64,000 nt of DNA from JAPHSX01 sp050298555 (GTDB taxonomy: Bacteria > Pseudomonadota > Gammaproteobacteria > Thiohalomonadales > Thiohalomonadaceae), in assembly GCA_050298555.1 (NCBI GenBank), contig JBNKUL010000046.1, forward strand, positions 1 through 64,000, written 5' to 3'. Both the position numbers and the translations under genes were made by a program. The notes under the pieces are model-generated. The model did not search any database. It was not told the origin of the DNA and worked only from the letters and a program-made list of their open reading frames with translations. Positions 8,257 through 19,847 of the stretch are shown piece by piece. The stretch's first letter is position 1, and each line of letters opens with the position of its first letter.

Positions 8257-8766
8257 ATGGCTGGATTTGATAATTCACAGAGCAGTGACGGCTTGATTGA
8301 AAAGCTGGTCGGTGTAAACCGCGTCGCTAAGACTGTAAAAGGCGGTCGTATCTTCTCTTTCTCTGCCCTGACTGTGGTTGGTGATGGCGAGGGTAACGTT
8401 GGCTTCGGTACCGGTAAGGCCCGTGAGGTTCCTGCTGCTATCCAGAAGGCGATGGAAGAAGCCCGTCGTAACATGCGCAAGGTGAATATCACCGATGGTG
8501 GTTCACTGCAGTACGCAATTACTGCCCGTCACGGCGCTGCCAAGGTCTACATGCAGCCTGCTTCTGAAGGTACTGGTGTAATCGCCGGTGGTGCTATGCG
8601 CGCTGTGCTTGAGGCGGCTGGCGTACACAACGTACTGGCCAAGTGCATCGGCAGCAACAATCCGATTAACGTCGTTCGTGCCACCATGAATGGCCTGACC
8701 GCTCTCTCTTCTCCTGAGGAAGTGGCAGCCAAGCGTGGCCTGAGCGTTAAAGAAATTCTGGAATAA
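8257..8766 (+). CDS. rpsE: 30S ribosomal protein S5
   Basis: 169 residues (E. coli 167): N-terminal double-stranded RNA-binding-like domain and C-terminal S5 domain. S5 contributes to translational accuracy and the mRNA entry helicase. The KTVKGGRIFSFSALTVVGDG motif is conserved. Confidence 0.98.
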   Translation: MAGFDNSQSSDGLIEKLVGVNRVAKTVKGGRIFSFSALTVVGDGEGNVGFGTGKAREVPAAIQKAMEEARRNMRKVNITDGGSLQYAITARHGAAKVYMQPASEGTGVIAGGAMRAVLEAAGVHNVLAKCIGSNNPINVVRATMNGLTALSSPEEVAAKRGLSVKEILE

Positions 8767-8769
8767 ACC

Positions 8770-8958
8770 ATGGCTGACAAGAAGATGATCAAGGTTAAGC
8801 TGGTGCGTAGCGTCAACGGACGCCTCGCCTCGCACAAGGCCTGTGTTTCTGGTCTTGGTCTGCGTCGTATGCATCAGACCGTTGAAGTTGAAGACACCCC
8901 ATGCACCCGTGGCATGATTAACAAGGTGTTTTACATGGTTAAGGTTGTGGAGGACTGA
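8770..8958 (+). CDS. rpmD: 50S ribosomal protein L30
   Basis: 62 residues. Matches L30 with the GLRRMHQTVEVEDTP core. Starts four bases after rpsE; its stop shares bases with the rplO leader. Confidence 0.95.
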   Translation: MADKKMIKVKLVRSVNGRLASHKACVSGLGLRRMHQTVEVEDTPCTRGMINKVFYMVKVVED

Positions 8959-8959
8959 T

Positions 8960-9394
8960 ATGCGTCTCAATACTCTTAAGTCTGCACCCGGCGCACGCAA
9001 GAGTGCCAAGCGTGTAGGGCGTGGTATCGGTTCTGGCCTGGGCAAGACCTGCGGTCGTGGTCACAAGGGTCAGAAGTCACGTTCCGGTGGTTTCCACAAG
9101 GTCGGTTTTGAGGGCGGTCAAATGCCCCTGCAGCGCCGCCTGCCCAAGGTTGGCTTTACCTCTCGCGTGGGTCGCACCACCGATGAGATTCGTCTGCACG
9201 AGCTGGCCAAGTGCGAGGGTGACGTGGTTGACCTGGTAGCCCTGAAGGCCGCCAACCTGATCCGCCAGGACGTTAAGCGCGTCAAGGTTATCGCCTCTGG
9301 CAAGATCGAAAAGGCTGTCACCGTTCGTGGCCTCGGCGTTACTGCCGGTGCCAAGAGCGCAATCGAAGCTGCTGGCGGTAAGGTAGAGGAATAA
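8960..9394 (+). CDS. rplO: 50S ribosomal protein L15
   Basis: 144 residues, the same as E. coli, from MRLNTLKSAPGARK; the open frame continues upstream into rpmD but the ATG at 8960 gives the family start with GGAGG upstream. L15 is a late 50S assembly protein; the glycine-rich GRGHKGQKSRSGG segment is typical. Confidence 0.97.
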   Translation: MRLNTLKSAPGARKSAKRVGRGIGSGLGKTCGRGHKGQKSRSGGFHKVGFEGGQMPLQRRLPKVGFTSRVGRTTDEIRLHELAKCEGDVVDLVALKAANLIRQDVKRVKVIASGKIEKAVTVRGLGVTAGAKSAIEAAGGKVEE

Positions 9395-9395
9395 A

Positions 9396-10736
9396 ATGGG
9401 TGCGTCTGCTTCAGATATGGCCCGCTCCCTGGCGGGGGGCGGTAAGCTAACCGAACTGAAGCAGCGAATCCTTTTCCTGCTCGGTGCCTTTCTGGTATTC
9501 CGCATCGGGACGCACATCCCGGTTCCCGGTATCGACCCGGTAGCACTGGCCAAGCTGTTTGACTCCCAGCGTGGCACCATCCTCGACATGTTTAACATGT
9601 TCTCCGGTGGTGCGTTGCAGCGCTTTTCAGTCTTCGCTCTCGGTATCATGCCCTACATCTCGGCATCGATTATCGTGCAGCTGTTGACCAAGGTGTCACC
9701 CAAGCTGGAACAGCTGAACAAAGAAGGCGCAGCCGGTAAGCGTAAGATCACCCAGTACACCCGCATGGGTACCCTGGCACTGGCCACCTTCCAGGCCTTT
9801 GGCGTGGGTGTCATGCTGATGCAACAGCAGGGCGGCGTGGTGATCATGCAGGAAAACCTGTTCATCTTTACCACTGTGGTCACTCTGGTAACAGGGACCA
9901 TGTTCCTGATGTGGTTGGGTGAGCAGATCACCGAGCGCGGCATCGGTAACGGCATCTCTATGATTATCTTTGCCGGTATCGTTGCAGGTCTGCCTAGAGC
10001 TATAGGAGGCACCCTGGAGCTTGCTGCAAACGGTGAGTTAAATGCTGCCCTGGTAGTGGTGTTGTTCCTGTTCGCAGTACTGGTTACCGCTGCTGTTGTC
10101 TACGTTGAACGCGGCCAGCGCCGTATCACCGTGAACTACGCCAAGCGTCAGCAGGGTCGCAAGATGTTTGCCGCGCAGACCAGTCATCTGCCGCTGAAAG
10201 TGAATATGGCCGGTGTTATCCCGCCCATCTTCGCCTCCAGTATTATCCTCTTCCCTGCCACTATGGCCGGTTGGTTCGGTAGTACTGAGGGTATGGGCTG
10301 GCTGCAGGATATCTCTGCTAGCCTGTCACCGGGACAGCCGCTCTACGTACTGATGTACGCGATAGCGATTATTTTCTTCTGCTTCTTCTACACGGCGTTG
10401 ATGTTCAACCCGAAAGAAACTGCAGATAACCTGAAGAAGTCAGGTGCATTCATTCCGGGTATCCGCCCTGGTGAGCAGACTGCCAAGTACATCGACAAGA
10501 TTCTTGGCCGCCTCACCCTTGCAGGTGCCGTATATATCGCAGTGATCTGCCTGATACCGGAATTCCTGATTCTGTACTGGAATGTTCCGTTCTACTTTGG
10601 CGGCACATCCCTGCTGATTATCGTAGTTGTGGTCATGGATTTCATGTCACAGATGCAGGCGCACCTGATGTCGCATCAGTACGACAGCCTGATGAAGAAG
10701 GCAAATTTGAAAGGTTACGGCCGTCAGGGCCTGTAA
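9396..10736 (+). CDS. secY: SecY, preprotein translocase channel subunit
   Basis: 446 residues (E. coli 443) with ten membrane segments. SecY forms the inner-membrane channel of SecYEG for export and membrane insertion. Visible signatures are the cytoplasmic start, the plug region after TM1 and the long TM4-5 loop with YVERGQRRITVNYAKRQQGR. It begins one base after the rplO stop, its normal place in the spc operon. Confidence 0.98.
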   Translation: MGASASDMARSLAGGGKLTELKQRILFLLGAFLVFRIGTHIPVPGIDPVALAKLFDSQRGTILDMFNMFSGGALQRFSVFALGIMPYISASIIVQLLTKVSPKLEQLNKEGAAGKRKITQYTRMGTLALATFQAFGVGVMLMQQQGGVVIMQENLFIFTTVVTLVTGTMFLMWLGEQITERGIGNGISMIIFAGIVAGLPRAIGGTLELAANGELNAALVVVLFLFAVLVTAAVVYVERGQRRITVNYAKRQQGRKMFAAQTSHLPLKVNMAGVIPPIFASSIILFPATMAGWFGSTEGMGWLQDISASLSPGQPLYVLMYAIAIIFFCFFYTALMFNPKETADNLKKSGAFIPGIRPGEQTAKYIDKILGRLTLAGAVYIAVICLIPEFLILYWNVPFYFGGTSLLIIVVVVMDFMSQMQAHLMSHQYDSLMKKANLKGYGRQGL

Positions 10737-10763
10737 CAGAGTTTTTTTTCGGAGATCTAGACA

Positions 10764-10880
10764 ATGAAAGTTCGTGCCTCAGTAAAGAAGATTTGCAGAA
10801 ACTGCAAAATCATTCGCCGCAATGGTAGCGTGCGTGTGATCTGTTCTTCTGACGCCCGCCACAAGCAGCGTCAGGGTTAA
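10764..10880 (+). CDS. rpmJ: 50S ribosomal protein L36
   Basis: 38 residues, MKVRASVKKICRNCK and a C-terminal HKQRQG, the same length as E. coli L36. The zinc ligands C11, C14, C27 and H33 are all present, so this is the zinc-binding form. It closes the spc operon 27 bases after secY. Confidence 0.95.
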   Translation: MKVRASVKKICRNCKIIRRNGSVRVICSSDARHKQRQG

Positions 10881-10888
10881 TTTCTTGT

Positions 10889-10923
10889 GTCCTGATTGAG
10901 GCCAAAATGGCCGAAATCAGGAC
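10889..10923 (+). terminator. Long stem-loop between spc and alpha operons
   Basis: GTCCTGATT (10889-10897) pairs perfectly with AATCAGGAC (10915-10923), and an inner GGCC/GGCC pair can extend the helix. No T-run follows, so it may be a processing or pause site or a Rho-independent element of limited strength. The next promoter begins at the very next base. Confidence 0.5.
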
Positions 10924-10950
10924 TTGATCAATTCATCGTTTGGCTATACT
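10924..10950 (+). promoter_or_regulatory. Probable promoter of the alpha operon
   Basis: TTGATC (10924-10929) and TATACT (10945-10950) are 15 bases apart, or 17 from an overlapping TACTAT (10947-10952). They lie 60 bases before rpsM, where the alpha operon promoter is expected. Confidence 0.45.
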
Positions 10951-11010
10951 ATGGCGCGTTTTCACAGCGCGTCATGCGTCTGTGCTGTAGTGAATTTAGG
11001 GAGTGGCTAA

Positions 11011-11367
11011 ATGGCCCGTATTGCTGGTATCAATATTCCGGTGAACAAGCATGCTGTAATCGCCCTGCAGGCTATTTACGGTATCGGTTCCACCCGTGCA
11101 AAGCAGATTTGTGCGTCCTCAGGCGTTAAGCCCGAGAGCACTATCAAGAGTCTGTCTGAGGCTGAGGTCGAGGCACTTCGTACCGAAGTGGCCAAGTTCA
11201 CCGTTGAAGGTGACCTTCGTCGTGAAGTCTCCATGAACATCAAACGTCTGATGGATCTGGGCTGCTACCGCGGTATTCGTCACCGCCGTGGTCTGCCTCT
11301 CCGTGGTCAGCGTACCAAAACTAATGCGCGTACCCGTAAGGGCCCGCGTCGTCCGATCAAGAAGTAA
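11011..11367 (+). CDS. rpsM: 30S ribosomal protein S13
   Basis: 118 residues, equal to E. coli S13. MARIAGINIPVNKH and the C-terminal RTKTNARTRKGPRRPIKK tail, which contacts P-site tRNA, are present. First gene of the alpha operon. Confidence 0.98.
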   Translation: MARIAGINIPVNKHAVIALQAIYGIGSTRAKQICASSGVKPESTIKSLSEAEVEALRTEVAKFTVEGDLRREVSMNIKRLMDLGCYRGIRHRRGLPLRGQRTKTNARTRKGPRRPIKK

Positions 11368-11368
11368 T

Positions 11369-11386
11369 CGCTTAGAACTCTAAGCG
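11369..11386 (+). other. Small hairpin in rpsM-rpsK spacer
   Basis: CGCTTAGA and TCTAAGCG form an 18-base inverted repeat; with a realistic loop the stem is six pairs. No T-run follows. It could be an RNA processing or S4-binding element, but nothing in the sequence decides this. Confidence 0.35.
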
Positions 11387-11418
11387 CTTGATTTAAAGCT
11401 GTTATTAGGAAACAGGTT

Positions 11419-11808
11419 ATGGCAAAAGCGAGCACTCGCACCCGTAAGAAGGTGAAAAAGAATGTAGTGGATGGTGTTGCACACGTTCACGCATCCTTTA
11501 ACAACACCATCATCACGATCACCGACCGTCAAGGCAACGCCCTGTGCTGGGCAACTGCCGGTGGTTCTGGCTTCCGTGGTTCCCGTAAGAGCACTCCGTT
11601 CGCAGCACAGGTTGCTGCCGAGCGTGCAGGTACCGTTGCTCAAGAGTACGGCATGAAGAATATGGAAGTATGGGTGAAGGGTCCTGGACCGGGTCGTGAG
11701 TCCGCTGTACGTGCCCTCAACAACCTGGGCTTCAAGATCACCAACATTACCGACGTGACACCGATCCCGCATAACGGTTGTCGTCCTCCCAAGAAACGTC
11801 GCGTCTAA
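11419..11808 (+). CDS. rpsK: 30S ribosomal protein S11
   Basis: 129 residues, as in E. coli. S11 lies in the platform near the mRNA exit. VHASFNNTIITITDRQGN and the C-terminal PHNGCRPPKKRRV are diagnostic. Confidence 0.98.
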   Translation: MAKASTRTRKKVKKNVVDGVAHVHASFNNTIITITDRQGNALCWATAGGSGFRGSRKSTPFAAQVAAERAGTVAQEYGMKNMEVWVKGPGPGRESAVRALNNLGFKITNITDVTPIPHNGCRPPKKRRV

Positions 11809-11824
11809 GCAATAGGGCTGAAAA

Positions 11825-12451
11825 ATGGCAAGGTATATCGGATCAAAGTGTCGTCTCTGCCGTCGTGAGGGCACCAAGCTGTTCCTCAAGGGCGAGAAGT
11901 GTTACACCGCCAAATGTGCAATTGAGAACCGCCCGTTCCCTCCTGGGCAGCACGGTCAGCGCCGCACTCGTCTCTCTGACTACGCAGGTCAGCTGCGTGA
12001 GAAGCAGAAGGTACGTCGTATCTACGGTGTTCTCGAGGGTCAGTTCCGCAGCTACTACAAAGAGGCTGATCGCCGTAAGGGCTCAACTGGCGAGAACCTG
12101 CTGCAACTGCTCGAGTCTCGTCTCGATAACGTTGTGTTCCGCATGGGCTTCGGCGTTTCCCGTAGCGAAGCGCGTCAGCTGGTACGTCACAACGGCATTA
12201 CCGTAAACGGCAAGAAGGTAAATATTCCTTCTTACCAGGTTAACGCCGGCGATGTTGTTGCTGTAGCCGATAAGGCCAAAGAGCAGCTGCGCGTTAAGGG
12301 TGCGGTTGATTTCTCCCAGCAGCACGGTGTTGCTGAGTGGCTGGAAGTAGATGCCAAGAAATTCGAAGGCACCTTCAAGTCCATCCCGGAGCGCAGCGAA
12401 CTGAGCAGCGATATCAACGAGCAACTCATCGTAGAACTGTACTCCAAGTAA
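11825..12451 (+). CDS. rpsD: 30S ribosomal protein S4 (zinc-ligand form)
   Basis: 208 residues (E. coli 206). S4 nucleates 30S assembly and in E. coli represses the alpha operon. The C-terminal S4 RNA-binding domain and the C-terminal LIVELYSK are typical. The N-terminus carries C9, C12, C26 and C31, the spacing of the zinc-binding S4 of Thermus and Bacillus; E. coli S4 lacks most of these cysteines. So this organism appears to keep the ancestral metal-binding form. Confidence 0.97.
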   Translation: MARYIGSKCRLCRREGTKLFLKGEKCYTAKCAIENRPFPPGQHGQRRTRLSDYAGQLREKQKVRRIYGVLEGQFRSYYKEADRRKGSTGENLLQLLESRLDNVVFRMGFGVSRSEARQLVRHNGITVNGKKVNIPSYQVNAGDVVAVADKAKEQLRVKGAVDFSQQHGVAEWLEVDAKKFEGTFKSIPERSELSSDINEQLIVELYSK

Positions 12452-12523
12452 TTGTAGGCGCCATGTCTGTAGGCATGGCGCTCAATGTCGGGCGGTGTCC
12501 CGATAGCGAAGAGAGGAATATTC

Positions 12524-13531
12524 ATGCAAGGCACAGGTTTGGAACTGCTTAAACCTCGTATGGTAGGTGTTGAGAAGATCAACGACACCTGCGCCAAGGT
12601 TACACTTGAGCCGCTGGAGCGTGGCTTTGGTCACACCCTCGGCAATGCGCTGCGTCGCATCCTGCTCTCCTCTATGGTTGGCAGTGCCATCACCGAGGCG
12701 AGCATCGACGGTGTACTGCATGAATACACCGCCATGGAGGGTGTGCAGGAAGATATCATCGATATCCTGCTTAACCTCAAGGGTGTCGCCATCCGCATGA
12801 ACGAGCGTTCCAGCGCGTCTCTGCAGCTGAGCAAGAAGGGGCCCGGCCCCGTTACCGCTGCCGATATTCAGCTGGATCACGATGTCGAGATCATGAATCC
12901 GGAGCATGTCATCGCTAACCTGACCAAGGCAGGTGAGCTGAACATGACCCTGAAGGTCGAGTCTGGTCGTGGCTACCAGCCCTCCAACACCCGCTTCACC
13001 GCGGATGAGGAGACTCGTCCTATCGGTAGCCTGCAGATTGACGCCTCCTTCAGCCCGGTTAGCCGCGTCGCCTACTCTGTAGAGCGTGCCCGTGTTGAGC
13101 AGCGTACCGACCTGGACAAGCTGGTTATCGAGATCGATACCAACGGCACCATCGAGCCGGATGACGCCATCCGCCGTGCCGCCACCATTCTGCAGGACCA
13201 GCTGACCTCCTTCGTCGACCTGCAGGGTAAGGAGCAGGCCGTACAGGAGACCGCTGAGCCTGAGATCGACCCGATCCTGCTGCGTCCGGTTGACGACCTT
13301 GAGCTGACCGTTCGTTCTGCGAACTGCCTCAAGGCAGAGAACATCTACTACATCGGTGACCTGATCCAGCGCACCGAGGTAGAGCTGCTGAAGACCCCGA
13401 ACCTGGGTAAGAAGTCGCTGACTGAAATTAAAGACGTGCTGGCTTCACGTGGTCTCTCTCTGGGCATGCGCCTTGAGAACTGGCCGCCCGCCAGCCTGAA
13501 AAACGCTGATGAGTCCAAGGCCAGCGCCTGA
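12524..13531 (+). CDS. rpoA: RNA polymerase alpha subunit
   Basis: 335 residues (E. coli 329) from MQGTGLELLKPR; the open frame extends 13 codons upstream without support. The N-terminal domain has the dimerisation motif LGNALRRILLSS; the C-terminal domain (about 250-335) has the RSANCLKAE segment that binds UP elements and activators, ending in SLGMRLENWPP. Assembles with beta and beta' in the cytoplasm. It lies between rpsD and rplQ as usual. Confidence 0.98.
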   Translation: MQGTGLELLKPRMVGVEKINDTCAKVTLEPLERGFGHTLGNALRRILLSSMVGSAITEASIDGVLHEYTAMEGVQEDIIDILLNLKGVAIRMNERSSASLQLSKKGPGPVTAADIQLDHDVEIMNPEHVIANLTKAGELNMTLKVESGRGYQPSNTRFTADEETRPIGSLQIDASFSPVSRVAYSVERARVEQRTDLDKLVIEIDTNGTIEPDDAIRRAATILQDQLTSFVDLQGKEQAVQETAEPEIDPILLRPVDDLELTVRSANCLKAENIYYIGDLIQRTEVELLKTPNLGKKSLTEIKDVLASRGLSLGMRLENWPPASLKNADESKASA

Positions 13532-13575
13532 TTCACACAGCCAATAAGTATTAACGGTATTTAAGGAACACTCCC

Positions 13576-13968
13576 ATGCGTCATCGTCAATCCGGTCGCC
13601 AACTGAACCGCAACAGCAGCAGCCGTAAGGCCATGTTCCGTAACATGGCTTCCTCGCTGTTCCGTCACGAGCTGATCAAGACCACCCTGCCCAAGGCCAA
13701 AGAGCTGCGCCGCGTTGCTGAGCCGCTCATCACCATGGCCAAGAAGGACAGCGTTGCCAACCGTCGCCTCGCCTTCGCTCGCATGCGCGACCGTGAGATG
13801 GTTACCAAGCTGTTCAATGAGCTGGGTCCCCGCTACCAGGAGCGCCAGGGCGGTTACCTGCGCATCCTCAAGTGCGGCTTCCGTGCCGGTGACAATGCGC
13901 CGATGGCCTATGTCGAGCTGGTTGACCGCCCGGAAGAGGCAGAAGAGGTTGTAGAAACCGAAGAGTAA
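13576..13968 (+). CDS. rplQ: 50S ribosomal protein L17
   Basis: 130 residues (E. coli 127). MRHRQSGRQLNRNSSSRKAM is the family start; an acidic Glu-rich tail ends the protein. Last gene of the alpha operon, followed by a strong terminator. Confidence 0.98.
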   Translation: MRHRQSGRQLNRNSSSRKAMFRNMASSLFRHELIKTTLPKAKELRRVAEPLITMAKKDSVANRRLAFARMRDREMVTKLFNELGPRYQERQGGYLRILKCGFRAGDNAPMAYVELVDRPEEAEEVVETEE

Positions 13969-13984
13969 GCCGTAGCGCTTAACT

Positions 13985-14020
13985 CGCAAAAAAAGCCGGG
14001 CCTGTCCCGGCTTTTTTGCG
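13985..14020 (+). terminator. Terminator of the alpha operon
   Basis: GCCGGG (13995-14000) pairs with CCCGGC (14006-14011), extended by an A-run on the left and TTTTTT on the right. A textbook Rho-independent terminator, symmetrical enough to act in both directions. It ends the ribosomal protein block. Confidence 0.9.
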
Positions 14021-14035
14021 TTTGAGGAGGCAGAA

Positions 14036-14749
14036 ATGATCGTACTGTTTACCGACTTTGGACATTCCGGTCCCTACGTCGGTCAGATGAAGGCGGCGCT
14101 TTATCGACGGGCGCCAGAGGTCCCGGTCATCGACCTCTTCTTCGATGCACCGGTGCACAATATCCGTACCAATGCCTACCTGCTTGCGGCATATAGTGAA
14201 GGCTTTGAAAAGGGAACGGTTTTCCTCTCCGTGGTTGACCCGGGGGTGGGGAGCGCCCAACGTGAGCCGGTCGTAGTGAGGGCCGACGACAGGTGGTATG
14301 TCGGCCCGAACAACGGCCTGTTCGATATCGTCACCAGGCGTGCACAGAAGGCGGAGATATGGACGATTAGCTGGCAGCCGGAGAAGCTCTCAAACAGCTT
14401 CCATGGGCGCGACCTCTTCGCCCCGGTGGCCGCCATGCTGGCGTGCGGTGATGAATCCGCCTTAACAGCCTGCGAGTTTGACGAGGAGAGGTTGGCGCGG
14501 TGGCCGCAGGAGCTGGCCGAGATTATCTATATCGACCACTTTGGCAATCTCTTCACCGGGATTCGCGCCTCTACGGTGGCGCAGGAGACCTCCCTTAATT
14601 ACAAAAGGCAGGCGATTCCTCGCGTCAGCACCTTTGCCGATGTCCCGCCCGGCAGACCCCTCTGCTATGAGAATGCCAATGGCCTGCTGGAGATCGCCCT
14701 CAATCAGGGGAGGGCCGCTGACTACTTCAATGCCCGGGTGGGGGATGAG

Positions 14750-14767
<18 letters not shown>
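14036..14767 (+). CDS. SAM hydrolase / SAM hydroxide adenosyltransferase family protein
   Basis: 243 residues of the SAM hydroxide adenosyltransferase family (formerly DUF62), whose characterised members split S-adenosylmethionine to adenosine and methionine. Family marks: the N-terminal VLFTDFG with the substrate aspartate, VVDPGVGS, YVGPNNGLF, HGRDLFAP and the C-terminal YIDHFGNLFT. Cytoplasmic, trimeric in known members. It starts 16 bases after the alpha-operon terminator with a GGAGG site and is transcribed alone. Its last 18 bases overlap the 3' end of uvrA, which is convergent. Cellular role unknown. Confidence 0.85.
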
Positions 14768-17575
<2,808 letters not shown>

Positions 17576-17609
17576 GGGGGTGCAGTGTTCGCCATTAATC
17601 GAACCTGCT

Positions 17610-17639
17610 AATATACGCGCTTTCCCGACTAATGCGCAA
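17610..17639 (-). promoter_or_regulatory. Possible uvrA promoter
   Basis: Read on the - strand: TTGCGC, an 18-base spacer and TATATT, ending 34 bases before the uvrA start. Moderate matches to both hexamers; placed by eye only. Confidence 0.35.
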
Positions 17640-17689
17640 AGGTAATCCTGTCATTTCACGGGGTTTTCTTTCCCAGAATTAAGAACACT

Positions 17690-19063
17690 ATGTCTTCTGC
17701 CAAGATGACGCCCTTTGAGCGTCGTGCCGCCATCTCGCTGGCCTCCATCTACTCCCTGCGCATGCTGGGTCTGTTCATGATCCTGCCGGTCTTCGCCCTC
17801 TATGCCGAGCACCTCGAAGGGGTCACCCCACTGCTGGTGGGGCTCGCGATCGGCGTATACGGCCTCACCCAGGCGCTGCTGCAGATCCCCTTCGGCATGG
17901 CCTCCGACCGGGTGGGACGCAAGCCGGTGATCGCCGTGGGCCTGCTGATCTTTGCCATGGGTAGCGTGGTGGCGGCGACGGCCGATACCATCCACGGCGT
18001 GATCCTCGGCCGCGCCCTGCAGGGGGCCGGTGCGGTCGCCGCGGCGGTGATGGCCCTGGTGGCCGACCTCACCCGCGAGGACCACCGCAGCAAGGCGATG
18101 GCGATTATCGGCATGACCATCGGCTTCTCCTTCCTCGGTGCGATGGTGGCCGGTCCGTTGCTCAATCAGTGGATCGGCGTCCCCGGCATCTTCTGGCTCA
18201 CTGCAGTACTGGCCCTGCTCGGCATCGTCATCCTCTTCGTCCTGGTGCCGACGCCGAAGAGGAGGACCCTGCACCGCGACGCCGAGTCGGTACCTGCCAA
18301 GTTCTCCGAGGTACTGCGTGACGGCGAGCTGCTGCGCCTCGACCTGGGAATATTCACCCTTCACACGTGCCTCAGTGCCAGCTTTGTGGTGATCCCGCTG
18401 GCACTACGCGATGCCGGCTTTGCCCCTGCCGAGCACTGGCAGCTCTACCTGCCGGTGATGGTGGTGGCGATGGGGCTGGCGGTGCCCTTTATCATCATCG
18501 CCGAGGCCAAGCGCAAGATGAAGCAGGTCTTCGTCGGCGCGGTGGCGGCACTGCTGCTGGGACAACTGCTGTTCGCCTCCATGCACGACTCGGTACTCGC
18601 CATCGGCCTGCTGATGCTGCTCTTCTTCGGCGCCTTCAACCTGCTGGAGGCGACCCTCCCCTCGCTGGTGAGTAAGGTGGCCCATGCCGACAGCAAGGGC
18701 ACGGCGATGGGAGTCTACGCCAGCTCCCAGTTCATCGGCGCCTTCGCTGGCGGTGTGCTCGGTGGCTGGTCCCATGGTGTTTGGGACAGTACTGGCGTGT
18801 TCCTGCTCAATGCCGCACTGCTGTCTATCTGGCTGCTGGCTGCTGCCACTATGCGCCAGCCCCGCTACCTGGTCAGCGAGCTGATGCAGGTGGGAGAGCA
18901 AAGCGACGAGAGCGCCAGGGCGCTGGAGCTGGCGCTGCTGGCCATTGACGGCGTCGCCGAGGCCATCGTCTCTGCCGAGGAGGGTGTGGCCTATATGAAA
19001 CTGGACAAAAAACTGGTCGATCGGGATGCGCTGGAGCGTTACATGGTGGGTGACTCGGTATAG
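17690..19063 (+). CDS. YajR-like major facilitator transporter
   Basis: 457 residues: 12 membrane segments of the major facilitator superfamily followed by a soluble C-terminal domain of about 55 residues. Motif A (FGMASDRVGRKPVI) lies after TM2, and SLRMLGLFMILPVFALY in TM1 and FIIIAEAKRKMKQVF between the halves closely match E. coli YajR (454 residues). The tail resembles the YAM ferredoxin-like domain of YajR. Inner membrane; the substrate is unknown. It lies between uvrA and ssb, a common gammaproteobacterial order that gives no functional clue. Confidence 0.85.
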   Translation: MSSAKMTPFERRAAISLASIYSLRMLGLFMILPVFALYAEHLEGVTPLLVGLAIGVYGLTQALLQIPFGMASDRVGRKPVIAVGLLIFAMGSVVAATADTIHGVILGRALQGAGAVAAAVMALVADLTREDHRSKAMAIIGMTIGFSFLGAMVAGPLLNQWIGVPGIFWLTAVLALLGIVILFVLVPTPKRRTLHRDAESVPAKFSEVLRDGELLRLDLGIFTLHTCLSASFVVIPLALRDAGFAPAEHWQLYLPVMVVAMGLAVPFIIIAEAKRKMKQVFVGAVAALLLGQLLFASMHDSVLAIGLLMLLFFGAFNLLEATLPSLVSKVAHADSKGTAMGVYASSQFIGAFAGGVLGGWSHGVWDSTGVFLLNAALLSIWLLAAATMRQPRYLVSELMQVGEQSDESARALELALLAIDGVAEAIVSAEEGVAYMKLDKKLVDRDALERYMVGDSV

Positions 19064-19164
19064 AATGGGCGCTTCAGGATAGAGCGACGTCAGCAGGGAG
19101 AGTGGCTGCGAAGCAGTAGTCCAAGTAACCGTAAAACGAGATTTAGAGTTGGGGGAAGAGATCC

Positions 19165-19677
19165 ATGGCAAGAGGCATTAACAAGGTCATCCTGGTCGGC
19201 AACCTGGGGCGCGACCCCGAGGTTCGCTACAGCGCCAACGGCGCGGCAATCGCCAACATCACCATCGCCACCAGTGAGCAGTGGACCGACAAGCAGAGCG
19301 GCCAGAAGCAGGAGAAGACCGAGTGGCACCGCGTGGTGCTGTTCAACCGCCTCGGCGAGATCGCCGGCGAGTACCTGAAGAAGGGCAGCCAGGTCTACAT
19401 CGAAGGTAAACTGCAGACCCGCAAGTGGCAGGACCAGAATGGCCAGGACCGTTACACCACCGAGATTGTTGCCAACGAAATGCAGATGCTCGGCGGCCGC
19501 GGCGGTGATGCAGGCTTCAACCCCGGCCAGGGCGGCGGTGGCGGCTTCGGCGGCGGCCAGCAGCAGAACCGTGGCGGCGGTGCGCCACAGCAGCAGGGTG
19601 GTGGCGGTGCAGCCACGGCTCCGGCAGCTGGTGGCGGTGGGAATTTTGATGACTTTGATGATGATATTCCCTTCTAG
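19165..19677 (+). CDS. ssb: Single-stranded DNA-binding protein
   Basis: 170 residues. N-terminal OB fold (1-110, starting MARGINKVILVGNLGRDPEVR), a Gly/Gln-rich flexible linker and the acidic tip DDDIPF that recruits repair and replication partners. Works as a tetramer at forks and repair sites. Own start with a purine-rich ribosome site and a strong terminator downstream, so probably expressed independently of the transporter gene 101 bases upstream. Confidence 0.97.
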   Translation: MARGINKVILVGNLGRDPEVRYSANGAAIANITIATSEQWTDKQSGQKQEKTEWHRVVLFNRLGEIAGEYLKKGSQVYIEGKLQTRKWQDQNGQDRYTTEIVANEMQMLGGRGGDAGFNPGQGGGGGFGGGQQQNRGGGAPQQQGGGGAATAPAAGGGGNFDDFDDDIPF

Positions 19678-19698
19678 CGAATATCGCTGAAGAGAAAA

Positions 19699-19734
19699 GA
19701 AAAAGGGGCACGATGTGCCCCTTTTCTTTTTTTG
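19699..19734 (+). terminator. Terminator after ssb (bidirectional)
   Basis: GGGGCAC (19705-19711), loop GAT, GTGCCCC (19715-19721), flanked by A- and T-runs on both sides. It can serve ssb on the + strand and the ispB/tRNA-Pro transcript arriving on the - strand. Confidence 0.9.
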
Positions 19735-19758
19735 CGTCAAGAGCGCAAAAAATGGATT

Positions 19759-19835
19759 TGGTCGGCGTGAGAGGATTCGAACCTCCGACCCCTTCCTCCC
19801 GAAGGAAGTGCGCTACCAGGCTGCGCTACACGCCG
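19759..19835 (-). tRNA. tRNA-Pro (anticodon CGG)
   Basis: 77 bases on the - strand with encoded CCA. Acceptor stem CGGCGTG/CACGCCG; the anticodon loop TTCGGGA gives CGG, decoding CCG; the T loop GGTTCGAATCC is standard. The body closely matches E. coli proK. It lies 12 bases downstream of ispB in the same direction. Confidence 0.95.
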
Positions 19836-19847
19836 AGATGGGTACTG

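Noticed and set aside
17576..17689. SOS box upstream of uvrA
   Set aside because: A CTG at 17605 has no properly spaced CAG partner; no CTGT-N8-ACAG is present on either strand.
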